Assembly: GCA_002794465.1 (NCBI GenBank) | Contig: MTSL01000020.1 | Location: 1-24,896, forward strand | Direction: 5' to 3' | From: Paramicrosporidium saccamoebae | Taxonomy: Eukaryota > Rozellomycota | DNA: 24,896 nucleotides | Shown here: one piece after another, positions 7,824 through 15,100 of the stretch | Position numbering within the stretch: the first letter of the stretch is position 1 | Layout: each line of letters opens with the position of its first letter | Notes under the pieces: generated by a model | Database searches by the model: none | Told to the model about the DNA's origin: nothing | Seen by the model: the letters and a program-made list of their open reading frames with translations, nothing else | Translations under genes and position numbers: made by a program

Positions 7824-8697
7824 ATGAGCAGTGACGAGGATACCCCAAATGCCTTGGAGGAGGAGATATTTGGTTCTTCCACATCCTCAGACGTTGAAGA
7901 GACAGAGATGCCTAGTGAAAATAACAGTGACGAAGAAGCCTCTTCTACCCGTAAAATGGCCTTGGCTTTGAAAACTAATATTTGCAGGACGGAGGTCTGG
8001 CTCCAAGAAGAAGAGTGTCAAAAGCGAGCTAGTCTCGGAACGCGTACTGGAGGCGCGTCGTGATTTTGAAAAGGCACTGGGACGTGTCAAGTCGCAGGGA
8101 AACCGTCGACGTCCCCTTTACGACAGCGATCCGGTGGATTTGGACGACATTGGCAGTGAGTTCCGGAGGCGGATGGAGAATGCAGCGATTTTAGACCAAG
8201 AGAGTGTGGAAGAGGGAAAGCCGGCCTTGGCTAAACACAAAATGCTTCCCGAGGTAGTCGAGATGCTCAACAAAAAACATATGCACGAAATTTTGCTGGA
8301 TTGTGGGATATTAGGTGCAGTAAAGCTGTGGTTGGAGCCGCTACCAAACAGGAGTTTGCCGGCCATTCATTTGCGGAAAACGCTTCTAGAGCTGCTACGA
8401 AACTTGCCCATTGAGACGGACCATTTGCGCGACAGTCAGGTGGGCCGTATTGTCATGTTCTTTGCCCGTCGTCCCCACGAATCACCCGATATTCAGCGTC
8501 TGGCCAAGGAATTAGTTGCTCGTTGGTCACGTCCGCTAATTGGCGATCATAGTGTGGCAGACACGCCACGGGAGGCTCCGTCAATGCAGTCAGAGGCATT
8601 CAGGGAGGTGGTGGGTCGGTCCGAAGGGGGCCTGAGCGCACAACATCGGAAACTGGCGATGCGGATGCAGAAAAAGGCGAGATCCAAGAAGGTTTAA
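7824..8697 (+). CDS. IWS1: Transcription elongation factor IWS1/SPN1, two exons
   Basis: Exons 7824-7950 and 7988-8697 give 278 residues, shorter than yeast Spn1 (410) and human IWS1 (819). IWS1/Spn1 binds SPT6 and RNA polymerase II and links elongation to splicing and export. The N-terminal 50 residues are acidic/Ser-rich (SSDEDTPNALEEEIFGSSTS, SDEEASS), the kind of region that contacts SPT6. A basic stretch follows (RRRSGSKKKS), then the conserved TFIIS-N/LW domain from about residue 100: RRRMENAAILDQESVEEGKP, MLPEVVEMLNKKH, LDCGILGAVKLWLEPLP, SLPAIHLRKTLLELLRNLPI, GRIVMFFARRPHESPDIQRL, ELVARWSRPLIG. AATAAA at 8702-8707. Without the intron the first exon runs out of frame after KMALALKTN. 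Confidence 0.9.
7951..7987 (+). other. 37-nt intron of IWS1
   Basis: Donor GTAAAA, branch ACTAAT, acceptor TTTGCAG, phase 1. Joins STR to RRSGSKKKS in frame. Confidence 0.85.
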
Positions 8698-8758
8698 TAT
8701 AAATAAAAGCACAGACATTGAGTTGATGGGCGTGGATTTGGACATGGCACCAAAGCGG

Positions 8759-8766
8759 TATATAAG
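8759..8766 (+). promoter_or_regulatory. TATA box of the CKKP-repeat gene
   Basis: TATATAAG begins 33 nt before the ATG at 8792, implying a very short 5' UTR. A mini-ORF ATG ACA GTG TAA (8779-8790) sits just before the start but may lie upstream of the mRNA 5' end. Confidence 0.5.
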
Positions 8767-8791
8767 CACGGCTGTGCCATGACAGTGTAAG

Positions 8792-9361
8792 ATGAGACAA
8801 ACGATCCTGTTCCCCGTATTTGCAACTGCTGTCTTTGGCACTCTGTTGGTTGCCAAACAACCAGATTCTGAACCGGCGGTGGCAGAGCAACGCCGTCACT
8901 TTTCGATCAGTCGTTCATCGTCATCCTACTCAGCCAGCTACTCCCGTTCCTATTCCTTTAGCGAATCTATGACTATGGAGCTTTGCGAGTTTGAACGTAT
9001 CCCCGCTTGTCGTGTCAGTAAGCGTCCACCATGCAAAAAGCGCTGTGATTTCAGTAAGCGAAGACATTGCAGCTTCAGCAAGAAGCCTTGCAGGAAGCCG
9101 TGCAAAAAGCCCTGTAAGAAGCCTTGCAAGAAACCCTGCAAGAAGCCTTGCAAAAAGCCCTGTGAAAAGAAACGCCATCCGATTAAACCTTGCGCGACAA
9201 AGAAGAGTCCATGCGGGATCAAAAAGTTCAAGTGCGGTTCTAAGAAGGGATGCCATAAAAACAATAAGAAGCATCAAAAACAAAATCACAAGCAGAACCG
9301 CAAGCATCAGGACAAGAAACGCCATGGTAGAAAGGGAACTTACAGCGAGTGGGGACTATAA
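8792..9361 (+). CDS. Secreted Cys/Lys-rich protein with CKKP tandem repeats
   Basis: 189 residues. Signal peptide MRQTILFPVFATAVFGTLLVA, then a Ser/Tyr/Arg segment (SRSSSSYSASYSRSYSFSES), a Cys-rich basic core with seven K(K/R)PC units (9080-9163), further CxxxK elements (SPCGIKKFKCGSKKGC), and a Lys/His/Gln/Asn-rich tail. Extremely basic, with regularly spaced Cys that could crosslink. No known domain recognised. It is the first of three same-strand secreted basic proteins that follow one another with gaps of 116-156 bp. Plausible roles are an extracellular/spore-wall matrix protein or an effector; the sequence does not decide. Codons of the repeat vary synonymously (AAG/AAA, CCT/CCC/CCG, TGC/TGT), which suggests selection on the protein rather than fresh slippage. 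Confidence 0.8.
   Translation: MRQTILFPVFATAVFGTLLVAKQPDSEPAVAEQRRHFSISRSSSSYSASYSRSYSFSESMTMELCEFERIPACRVSKRPPCKKRCDFSKRRHCSFSKKPCRKPCKKPCKKPCKKPCKKPCKKPCEKKRHPIKPCATKKSPCGIKKFKCGSKKGCHKNNKKHQKQNHKQNRKHQDKKRHGRKGTYSEWGL
9080..9163 (+). repeat. Seven tandem 12-nt units encoding K(K/R)PC
   Basis: Units of pattern A(A/G)R AAR CCN TGY run without interruption for 84 bases inside the secreted protein, with synonymous variation between copies. Confidence 0.9.
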
Positions 9362-9443
9362 ATATCTAATCATTGCCATCTGATAGCCCAATTAGTAAAA
9401 TTCAAGTGATCTTTACCAAGGATGTGTTTAATGATCTCGATGG

Positions 9444-9449
9444 TATAAA
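9444..9449 (+). promoter_or_regulatory. TATA box of the RS-like secreted gene
   Basis: TATAAA begins 34 nt before the ATG at 9478, almost the same spacing as at 8759. Confidence 0.5.
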
Positions 9450-9477
9450 TGTAAGCAAAGCTGCATCCAACCACACA

Positions 9478-10026
9478 ATGCGGACTGCACTGTTTGGACT
9501 TGCTGCATTGTCCGCTTTCAGCTTTACCACGGCAGTGCTTTCCCACGACTCTGCGGTGATTCCCTTTGAAGGACGACCCCGTCATCCTCCACGTCGGAAA
9601 TGTCCCGAACAGTTCTTTAAAAAGGAAGAGAACAAGAAGCGACGAACACGAGTTAGCATTGACCAGATGTGGACTTCTTCCACCTCCTCCTCCACCATTA
9701 AGCAATCTGTGATGCGACGTCGTAGACACGCCAGTTGCTCAGACGAGGAACGCAAACGGATGAGGCGGCGAAGACAAAGCTGTTCAAGGAGCGTGTCTAG
9801 GGACCCTAAGCGTAGACGACGTTGTCACAAAAAGCGTGATCCTTGCAAAAAAAGAGGCCACAAGAAGCATCGTCGCCCTCATCGTCGTAATCGCCGATCC
9901 TCCACTTTCTCCTCCTCCAGTTCCTCATCCTCCAGCTCCTCATCCTCCGACTCTTCTTCATCTCGTCACCGTAACCGTCGTCACAATAGGCAAAGCAGAA
10001 GACGCAATTCTCGCTATTCTTTCTAA
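9478..10026 (+). CDS. Secreted Arg/Ser-rich basic protein
   Basis: 182 residues from ATG 9478, chosen because it gives a signal peptide (MRTALFGLAALSAFSFTTAV) and follows a TATA box at 34 nt; the frame is open further upstream to 9373. The mature part is strongly basic with clusters such as RRRRHASCSDEERKRMRRRR, SRSVSRDPKRRRRCHKKRDP and a long pure Ser run (13 Ser, Asp, 4 Ser) between Arg/His/Asn-rich arms. It looks like a secreted RS/protamine-like protein, with several patches resembling nuclear localisation signals. No homologue recognised. AATAAA at 10043-10048. Same-strand neighbours on both sides are of the same class. Confidence 0.75.
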   Translation: MRTALFGLAALSAFSFTTAVLSHDSAVIPFEGRPRHPPRRKCPEQFFKKEENKKRRTRVSIDQMWTSSTSSSTIKQSVMRRRRHASCSDEERKRMRRRRQSCSRSVSRDPKRRRRCHKKRDPCKKRGHKKHRRPHRRNRRSSTFSSSSSSSSSSSSSDSSSSRHRNRRHNRQSRRRNSRYSF

Positions 10027-10182
10027 GTCCAATGCATTAGCCAATAAAGTTGCTCAATTTTTGTACTCACCTGGAGAACTACTAAAAATAGAACATTACC
10101 TAATGATTGGTGCTTTATAGTCTGTCGAGTAACTATTTAGGGAACGTATCCAGCGGAGACAGTCACGGAGACGACACAACGA

Positions 10183-11547
10183 ATGATGATGCACAAGGCT
10201 TTTCTGATCACTGCTACACTGCTCAGTGCTGCTGTTCAGGCCATAAATGTTGATCCGGAGATGGAAGACATGCCGATGCCGCATGCCGACTACCCTGTTG
10301 AACACAACGATAAGATCCTGGCGTTGGTTGGAAAGTTGACTCGTAAACAGGAGCGTAAGCAACGGAATATCGGACAGAGACATGTCTCGGAGCAACGGAA
10401 TATCGGACAAAGACATGTCCCGGAACAACGGAATATCGGACAGAGACATGGCTCGGAGCAACAGGATCTCGGACAGAGACATGTCTCGGAGCCAAAGTTT
10501 AGAAAGGTCAAGATTCCGAGCGAAGAAGAAGGAAAACGATTCCTCCGCAAGTACTGCAAGCGAGGAAAGTGTACCTTTCCCAAAAAGATGCGAATCAACA
10601 ACAAGCGCAAGGCCAAGAAGACAAAGAGGCGCAGCAAACGCAACAAGATTAACAAGAGGCGTTTGACAGCTTCCGAGATTGAAGGAGTGCTTGCTGTGCA
10701 AAAGGTTGCTGACCGCACTCGTGGAAAGATTGGTCGCAATGATCGTCATATTAAAGATGAGGACAATTCCATCATGCATCCATGGGACAATGAGAAGCCA
10801 AGAAAGATCAAAGCACGCAAGGGAAAGAAGGTTCGAAAGGCTTCGGCTGATAAAGAAGAACCAATTATGCACCCATGGAGCGGTGATGAGCACAAAGAGC
10901 GCGTCGAAGAACAGATTGTTGTAGTTAGAAGAAAACCAGGCAAGGACAAGAAGCATCCCCGTTTTGAAGTGAACCAAATCAACTTGCACGTGGATGTGAA
11001 TGTGAAGCAACAACAAGCCCAGAAGGAAAAACAAGGTATTGTGCAAGTCGGCAAGATTAACCATAAACATGGCAAACACCACAAACATCATGGAAGGAAG
11101 AATATCAAGGGTCGCTCAGCAAAGCGTGGGATCGTTCTCGCATCTGTAAGACAGCCAACAGAACGAGTCCCCCTGCGTCATCATCAACGACCGGAAAAGC
11201 AGAAACCCGAACCCGGTTACGATGAGCCCAAAAGCAAGCGTTCTTTCCTCAAAGACTTGAAACGCCGGGTTAAGAGAGGCTGTCGGAAGATGAAGAAGAA
11301 GCTGGGGATGATGCGTGATCGTTTCGAAGAAGAGCCGACCATCAATCAACTAGCCATGGTACTAGCATTGGCAGCCATCATCACAATGCAGGCAATGGTG
11401 CTGAGCAAGTTCCTGGGCATGTTTGATGGGTACACTCCAGTTCCCCACAACAACGACGATGACGACGATATGACAGAGATTTTGGAAAAGGGTACGGCGA
11501 GAAAAACAACGAGCCACACAGAGCGCATGGTTCAAGAAAAATTTTAG
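10183..11547 (+). CDS. Large basic secreted/membrane protein with 11-residue repeats
   Basis: 454 residues. Signal peptide MMMHKAFLITATLLSAAVQA, an acidic MED/PMPH linker, then four copies of QRNIGQRHVSE (10360-10491). Most of the rest is Lys/Arg/His-rich with long basic runs (RINNKRKAKKTKRRSKRNKI). A short motif IMHPW occurs twice (SIMHPWDNEK, PIMHPWSGDE). Near the C-terminus there is a hydrophobic helix of about 25 residues (about 390-414, LAMVLALAAIITMQAMVL), then a 40-residue tail with NNDDDDDMTE. This suggests a type I membrane protein with a cationic outer domain; the helix could also be retained in a precursor. No known family. AATAAA at 11582-11587. The minus-strand 331-codon frame opposite it is a shadow. 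Confidence 0.75.
   Translation: MMMHKAFLITATLLSAAVQAINVDPEMEDMPMPHADYPVEHNDKILALVGKLTRKQERKQRNIGQRHVSEQRNIGQRHVPEQRNIGQRHGSEQQDLGQRHVSEPKFRKVKIPSEEEGKRFLRKYCKRGKCTFPKKMRINNKRKAKKTKRRSKRNKINKRRLTASEIEGVLAVQKVADRTRGKIGRNDRHIKDEDNSIMHPWDNEKPRKIKARKGKKVRKASADKEEPIMHPWSGDEHKERVEEQIVVVRRKPGKDKKHPRFEVNQINLHVDVNVKQQQAQKEKQGIVQVGKINHKHGKHHKHHGRKNIKGRSAKRGIVLASVRQPTERVPLRHHQRPEKQKPEPGYDEPKSKRSFLKDLKRRVKRGCRKMKKKLGMMRDRFEEEPTINQLAMVLALAAIITMQAMVLSKFLGMFDGYTPVPHNNDDDDDMTEILEKGTARKTTSHTERMVQEKF
10360..10491 (+). repeat. Four tandem 33-nt units encoding QRNIGQRHVSE
   Basis: Four consecutive 33-base units; the first three are nearly identical, the fourth encodes QQDLGQRHVSE. The GGACAGAGACATG core is conserved in three units at DNA level, so expansion is probably recent. 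Confidence 0.9.
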
Positions 11548-11690
11548 AATTTGAAGACTTAGAGTCCAAAAAAAATAACGGAATAAATTGTTGTTGACCT
11601 GAATTTTGCGTGGCAAGGCGTTTTATTCAAACACATCGTATATTTATTACTGATGGGATATACTTGTATAGCAGAATCTACTTACTCAAC

Positions 11691-13475
11691 CTAATTACGA
11701 GGAAACATGTCATCAAATATACCCAACGAGATGTTAGACGGACCCTTCTTTTTGGGGGCCGCCAGAGTTGCCTCGGGAGTCATTCTTCCCAAGGAACGTG
11801 AGCCACTGCCTACTGGTGCCAGGTGTCCTCTGCTTAGCTCGGTACTGTGTGGACGGGTTGGCGGATCCCAAAGTGACTCGTTGGAATCTTGAGATCCGTC
11901 AGTGCCCATGAACCAACGCCACTGTTCACTGGAGCCCTCCGTTGGCAGACGTAATAGAGGCGGAATAACAGAGGCCCGTCTTCGTTGAGCTGCACTCACA
12001 AAGGCTGCATGATAGCCCGGTGCGGGAGTGACCGTGTCCTCATCCTCCTCCAACATTGGATCGAGGGCAAATTGACGAAGGAGGGAGGAAGAAGAGACTG
12101 AGGCAGAAGCACTTTGATAGGTGCTATGCCGCCGTGTAAACCCAGGTGGTGGCGTCAAGTCGCCGTCATGAAGTTTCTGCGTAGTAGCATCCATCTGTGG
12201 TGAGGGACATGCTTGATTACTTGTAGGAATGTCGGTCGGTACAGCAAAGTAGCGCAACAGTTTCGACTGCTCCAGACCACCGCCAAGTTGTTCCACAGGA
12301 CTGGAATTGTGAAGACGCCGAGAGAGCTTTGATTCGATGACAACATGCTCTTGCTGCGGCTCTGGCTCTGGCGTTTCGTAAGGCGAATGGGCCGAAGTGA
12401 ACAAGGACATGCTGCGGACCCAGTCAGCTCTTTTGCGATTCAATTCACCCTCTGATTCTTCTGCAGAGACTGGCGTCCATTCGCGATCCTGCTCAATTTG
12501 ATCCGCATTGTCAATGGAGGAGTGTTGGGAAGAGCATTCGGCATCATCCGGTGAGCTGAATTGGGGAACAATGCAGACATTCATGGGAACCGGCGAGGCA
12601 ATTTCTTCATCCTCCACTGGTTTAACGTAAACTTTTTCACATGGTTTCTCTACAACAGCCCTAGGCCGTGTCGCCTCGGGGACGGGACTCGGAGTGTCTG
12701 ACGGCGCATGAGAGGGCGGTGGAGTATGCAGGGATACCATGGAATGCCGTTTCCTAAAGTCTACTTGTTTCGCTACCGCGCTGACTACTGCGTTGGGCTT
12801 CATTACTGACTTTCTTCTTCCCTTTCCTCCACCCAACGGTGAGCCAAGCTCAGATTTCCCCCGGATAGCAGCAATGGCCTCATCTTCTGTGCCGAGAAAG
12901 TCCAAGTTGGAGCCGCTCGCTCCCACAAAGGATGCAAAGCGCCGCCTAGGCTGGAGGGGCATGTCGAAGAGGTGATAGCGCGCATGATTGTTCAGGTAGC
13001 GAAGACCTGGAATCGTAAAAAGGAACGAAAACGTAATAGGTTCGCTCACAGCCGCCTCTCGAACAGAAAGATAGACTTTCCAAGAAAGAACTATAATGCC
13101 CACCCCAAAGACGAGGGAGCCAAGAATCATCATGGTGGTATACACAGAGTAGGTGAGCGTATCAATAACTTCGGCGCTGCTTGCTGGTCGCACAATAGGT
13201 TCCAGCAGCGTCCGGACAGCTATTCTACTCAGCATATCGGCCAACAGGGCTGCCTCAGGGCCTTCGTCTGGAAAGTTTAGATACAGATAGTCGCCCCTTC
13301 GTTCCTTCTGTTGCGTCTCTCCTTCTGGCTCTTTGGTGGGGAGGTCGGCAGCAGGCGGAGCTGCGGTAGGAGTTGTCGGTACGGATGCAAGGCCCCCGAG
13401 TGGAAGCAAAAGAGCCGTTATTATATAGAAGAGTAGGAGAGCTCGAGCAGTGAGAAAGGGCGAGATGCCGGTCAT
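11691..13475 (-). CDS. Single-pass membrane protein with long Ser/Pro-rich tail, unknown
   Basis: 594 residues from ATG 13475, chosen because it opens with a signal peptide (MTGISPFLTARALLLFYIIT, then ALLLPLGGLA). Residues 31-105 are a short Pro/Glu-rich outer region, 106-136 a strong membrane helix (TYSVYTTMMILGSLVFGVGI), and 137-594 a probably cytosolic tail rich in Ser, Pro, Glu and basic phosphosite-like motifs (RRKS, RKRHS, RRHS, RRRAS). The tail has two imperfect modules: LLRYFAVPT and LLRQFALDP, and LTPPPGFTRRHS and VTPAPGYHAAF. The shape resembles cell-surface sensors, but no domain is recognised. The frame is open upstream to 13817. AATAAA on minus at 11643-11648; it converges with the 454-residue protein gene. 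Confidence 0.75.
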   Translation of the reverse strand: MTGISPFLTARALLLFYIITALLLPLGGLASVPTTPTAAPPAADLPTKEPEGETQQKERRGDYLYLNFPDEGPEAALLADMLSRIAVRTLLEPIVRPASSAEVIDTLTYSVYTTMMILGSLVFGVGIIVLSWKVYLSVREAAVSEPITFSFLFTIPGLRYLNNHARYHLFDMPLQPRRRFASFVGASGSNLDFLGTEDEAIAAIRGKSELGSPLGGGKGRRKSVMKPNAVVSAVAKQVDFRKRHSMVSLHTPPPSHAPSDTPSPVPEATRPRAVVEKPCEKVYVKPVEDEEIASPVPMNVCIVPQFSSPDDAECSSQHSSIDNADQIEQDREWTPVSAEESEGELNRKRADWVRSMSLFTSAHSPYETPEPEPQQEHVVIESKLSRRLHNSSPVEQLGGGLEQSKLLRYFAVPTDIPTSNQACPSPQMDATTQKLHDGDLTPPPGFTRRHSTYQSASASVSSSSLLRQFALDPMLEEDEDTVTPAPGYHAAFVSAAQRRRASVIPPLLRLPTEGSSEQWRWFMGTDGSQDSNESLWDPPTRPHSTELSRGHLAPVGSGSRSLGRMTPEATLAAPKKKGPSNISLGIFDDMFPRN

Positions 13476-13967
13476 ATTCGTTCTGTACCCGACAGAGTGG
13501 TTTGGGAGAATAGATAAAGATACTTCCGTTCCACGGAAGAATTTCTTTTCGAGATTAAGACCCCCCGTCGCTCTTTCCGGAAGAAATAGACCAATAGACG
13601 ACTTGTTTATTGGCCCACTCAGATTTGTATCTCTATGACATAATGGGCATTTATCTTTTGTAAAGTAATCTACGCTATCCGTCGGCGCCCCCAATTGGGA
13701 TATATACCCCATCCTGCGTGTTGAGAGTGGGCATTTGTAGATGGCAAATATTGTCTTGGAGCAACTTTGACTCCAATCTGACATTTCTGCAATATAATCC
13801 ATACTGGATGTATACAATACCCTTCATATTTGATATACATGCCAGATAAACTATAGGGTGCATTTAGAAATGACCTCAATAAGCTTGTTATTCAACGCTT
13901 TGCGCCGATTGGTCAGCGGCTCGCGCTATTGTACCCACCGGGCACCTCCTCACCATCTCCGTCTACA
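13476..13967. other. Divergent spacer between the membrane protein and DUF4359-like genes
   Basis: About 490 bases. The minus-strand frame of the membrane protein stays open to 13817 but lacks family support. The region contains a perfect 7-bp inverted repeat CTTCCGT-TCC-ACGGAAG (13523-13539) and a TTCCGGAA palindrome (13575-13582), candidate regulatory sites. No tRNA seen. Confidence 0.45.
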
Positions 13968-14284
13968 ATGGGTCTTGTCCGTAACCTTGCCGTCGCGGCT
14001 TTCTTTGCTGGTGCCTACGTCTCTAACCCCGATGAGCACTCATTCCGTCGCTACGTCGACGATGAAATGAAAAAGTACTTTGTTGGTCTTGTCATTTATT
14101 TATGTGTAGAGATGGGTCGACATGGTTGGAACGACAAGTAATTTCCCATCTGGCAGCCAACATGTATCGTCGACACGATTACTACTTTTTCTCACTGGTG
14201 CGCATGCCAGAGGACAGACTGACCTTTGTGGGCTTGTTTGGAAACTGGTTCCGCGTCCCCGCGCCGGTTCCGAAACAAGAATAA
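13968..14284 (+). CDS. Small DUF4359-like protein, two exons
   Basis: Exons 13968-14074 and 14110-14284 give 93 residues. N-terminal hydrophobic segment MGLVRNLAVAAFFAGAYVSN, then NPDEHSFRRYVDDEMKK, and after the intron ISHLAANMYRRHDYYFFSLV followed by RMPEDRLTFVGLFGNWF. The order (hydrophobic N-terminus, NP, aromatic-rich RxxYxxFSLxR, FVGLFGNW) resembles the DUF4359 family known mainly from bacteria and some eukaryotes; function unknown. It may be secreted or membrane-anchored. The stop codon is inside AATAAA (14280-14285). It converges with TFIIF-beta, with 16 bp between the stops. Confidence 0.65.
14075..14109 (+). other. 35-nt intron of the DUF4359-like gene
   Basis: Donor GTACTT, acceptor TGTGTAG, phase 2. 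Joins DDEMK to KDGSTW. Without it the first frame ends at WNDK and the conserved C-terminal block is out of frame. Confidence 0.7.
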
Positions 14285-14285
14285 A
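14280..14285 (+). terminator. AATAAA overlapping the DUF4359-like stop codon
   Basis: AATAAA contains TAA 14282-14284. The TFIIF-beta stop begins 16 bp further on the other strand, so 3' ends must overlap or nearly touch. Confidence 0.5.
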
Positions 14286-14300
14286 TACAAGTTTGCTTTG

Positions 14301-15056
14301 TTACAGTTTCTTATACTCTGGACGTAGCTCGTAGAGCGACTTATAGGGCCCTCTAGTGTTATAAATTGCAATCTCAGCGAGTAGGTCCTTTAGATAGGTG
14401 GATGGTTGCTGCGTGTGGTCCACCAACGCCTTGAACGTCCAATGCGGCAGCCGCTCAAAGGCCCGGAATAGCATGTCCATGACTTCTTCTTTTGGAAGGC
14501 GTTCCCTCCGGAGCTCTGGTTCGTACCGCCGTTTCTTCTTCATGAGCATCTCGTGCTCGCTGACGTGTGGAATGAGTCCCATCCGAATATTGTCCGTGGC
14601 CGAATCCAGCATTTGCACTGTCCTCCGCGGTCGATTTGCCAGGTCGTTACGACGACGCATCACCTCCCGATATTGGTCATTGAGCACTGGTCTCAGCTGG
14701 CATTCCTGCTCAACCTTGCCCTCTATCATGATGGCCCGACCAGCAAGGTCTTCGCAAAATAGATGCATTGTTTGGTCACACTTACCCAGCTGCAGGTTGT
14801 ACTCGAGGGGCAGGTCGCCACAAGGTCCATTTTTTGACAGAACCAGCTTGACATTAGCCGGAGTGCCTGCAGAGCTCGGCATTGCCCGCACCACGCCAAG
14901 GTCGGCATTATCCTCTTCCAGGTCAGCTAGTCGTTCTGCCAGGTAATCGGGTACCTTTACCAACCAAACCCTCCTATTTGCGCTATTTGTGTCAATGATG
15001 CCAGTATTAATGGCATCTGTCTCTTCTGGTTCGCCAAAGGCCAAGTCCATCCTCAA
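14301..15056 (-). CDS. GTF2F2: Transcription initiation factor TFIIF beta subunit (GTF2F2/TFG2)
   Basis: 251 residues, the normal size (human 249). TFIIF-beta pairs with TFIIF-alpha and recruits RNA polymerase II to the preinitiation complex. Signature blocks: NRRVWLVKVPDYLAERLADL (dimerisation domain start), IEGKVEQECQLRPVLNDQYR, and a C-terminal winged helix with LFRAFERLPHWTFKALVDHT, QQPSTYLKDLLAEIAIYN, TRGPYKSLYELRPEYKKL, matching the human DHTQQPVVYLKEILKEI...NVKGTWELKPEYR region in order. The start at 15056 lies 44 bp from the divergent RPS14 ATG, so the two must share a promoter. It converges with the DUF4359-like gene. Confidence 0.95.
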   Translation of the reverse strand: MRMDLAFGEPEETDAINTGIIDTNSANRRVWLVKVPDYLAERLADLEEDNADLGVVRAMPSSAGTPANVKLVLSKNGPCGDLPLEYNLQLGKCDQTMHLFCEDLAGRAIMIEGKVEQECQLRPVLNDQYREVMRRRNDLANRPRRTVQMLDSATDNIRMGLIPHVSEHEMLMKKKRRYEPELRRERLPKEEVMDMLFRAFERLPHWTFKALVDHTQQPSTYLKDLLAEIAIYNTRGPYKSLYELRPEYKKL

Positions 15057-15100
15057 CTACAGAAGTCGCACCCTGGGCTACCCTGGTCAAACTCCCTACT
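15057..15100. promoter_or_regulatory. 44-bp bidirectional promoter TFIIF-beta / RPS14
   Basis: Contains two CCCTGG cores 10 bp apart (15071-15076 and 15081-15086), the second in the form CCCTGGTCAA, 20 nt before the RPS14 ATG. No TATA box. Confidence 0.5.

Noticed and set aside
9080-10491. Short regular repeats as a CRISPR-like array
   Set aside because: Units are contiguous without spacers, keep codon phase and lie inside coding genes of a eukaryote.
10096-11091. 331-codon minus-strand frame rich in Leu/Phe
   Set aside because: It is antisense to the Lys-rich 454-residue protein; AAG/AAA read backwards give CTT/TTT, which explains both its length and hydrophobicity. The plus-strand frame has a signal peptide and in-frame repeats.
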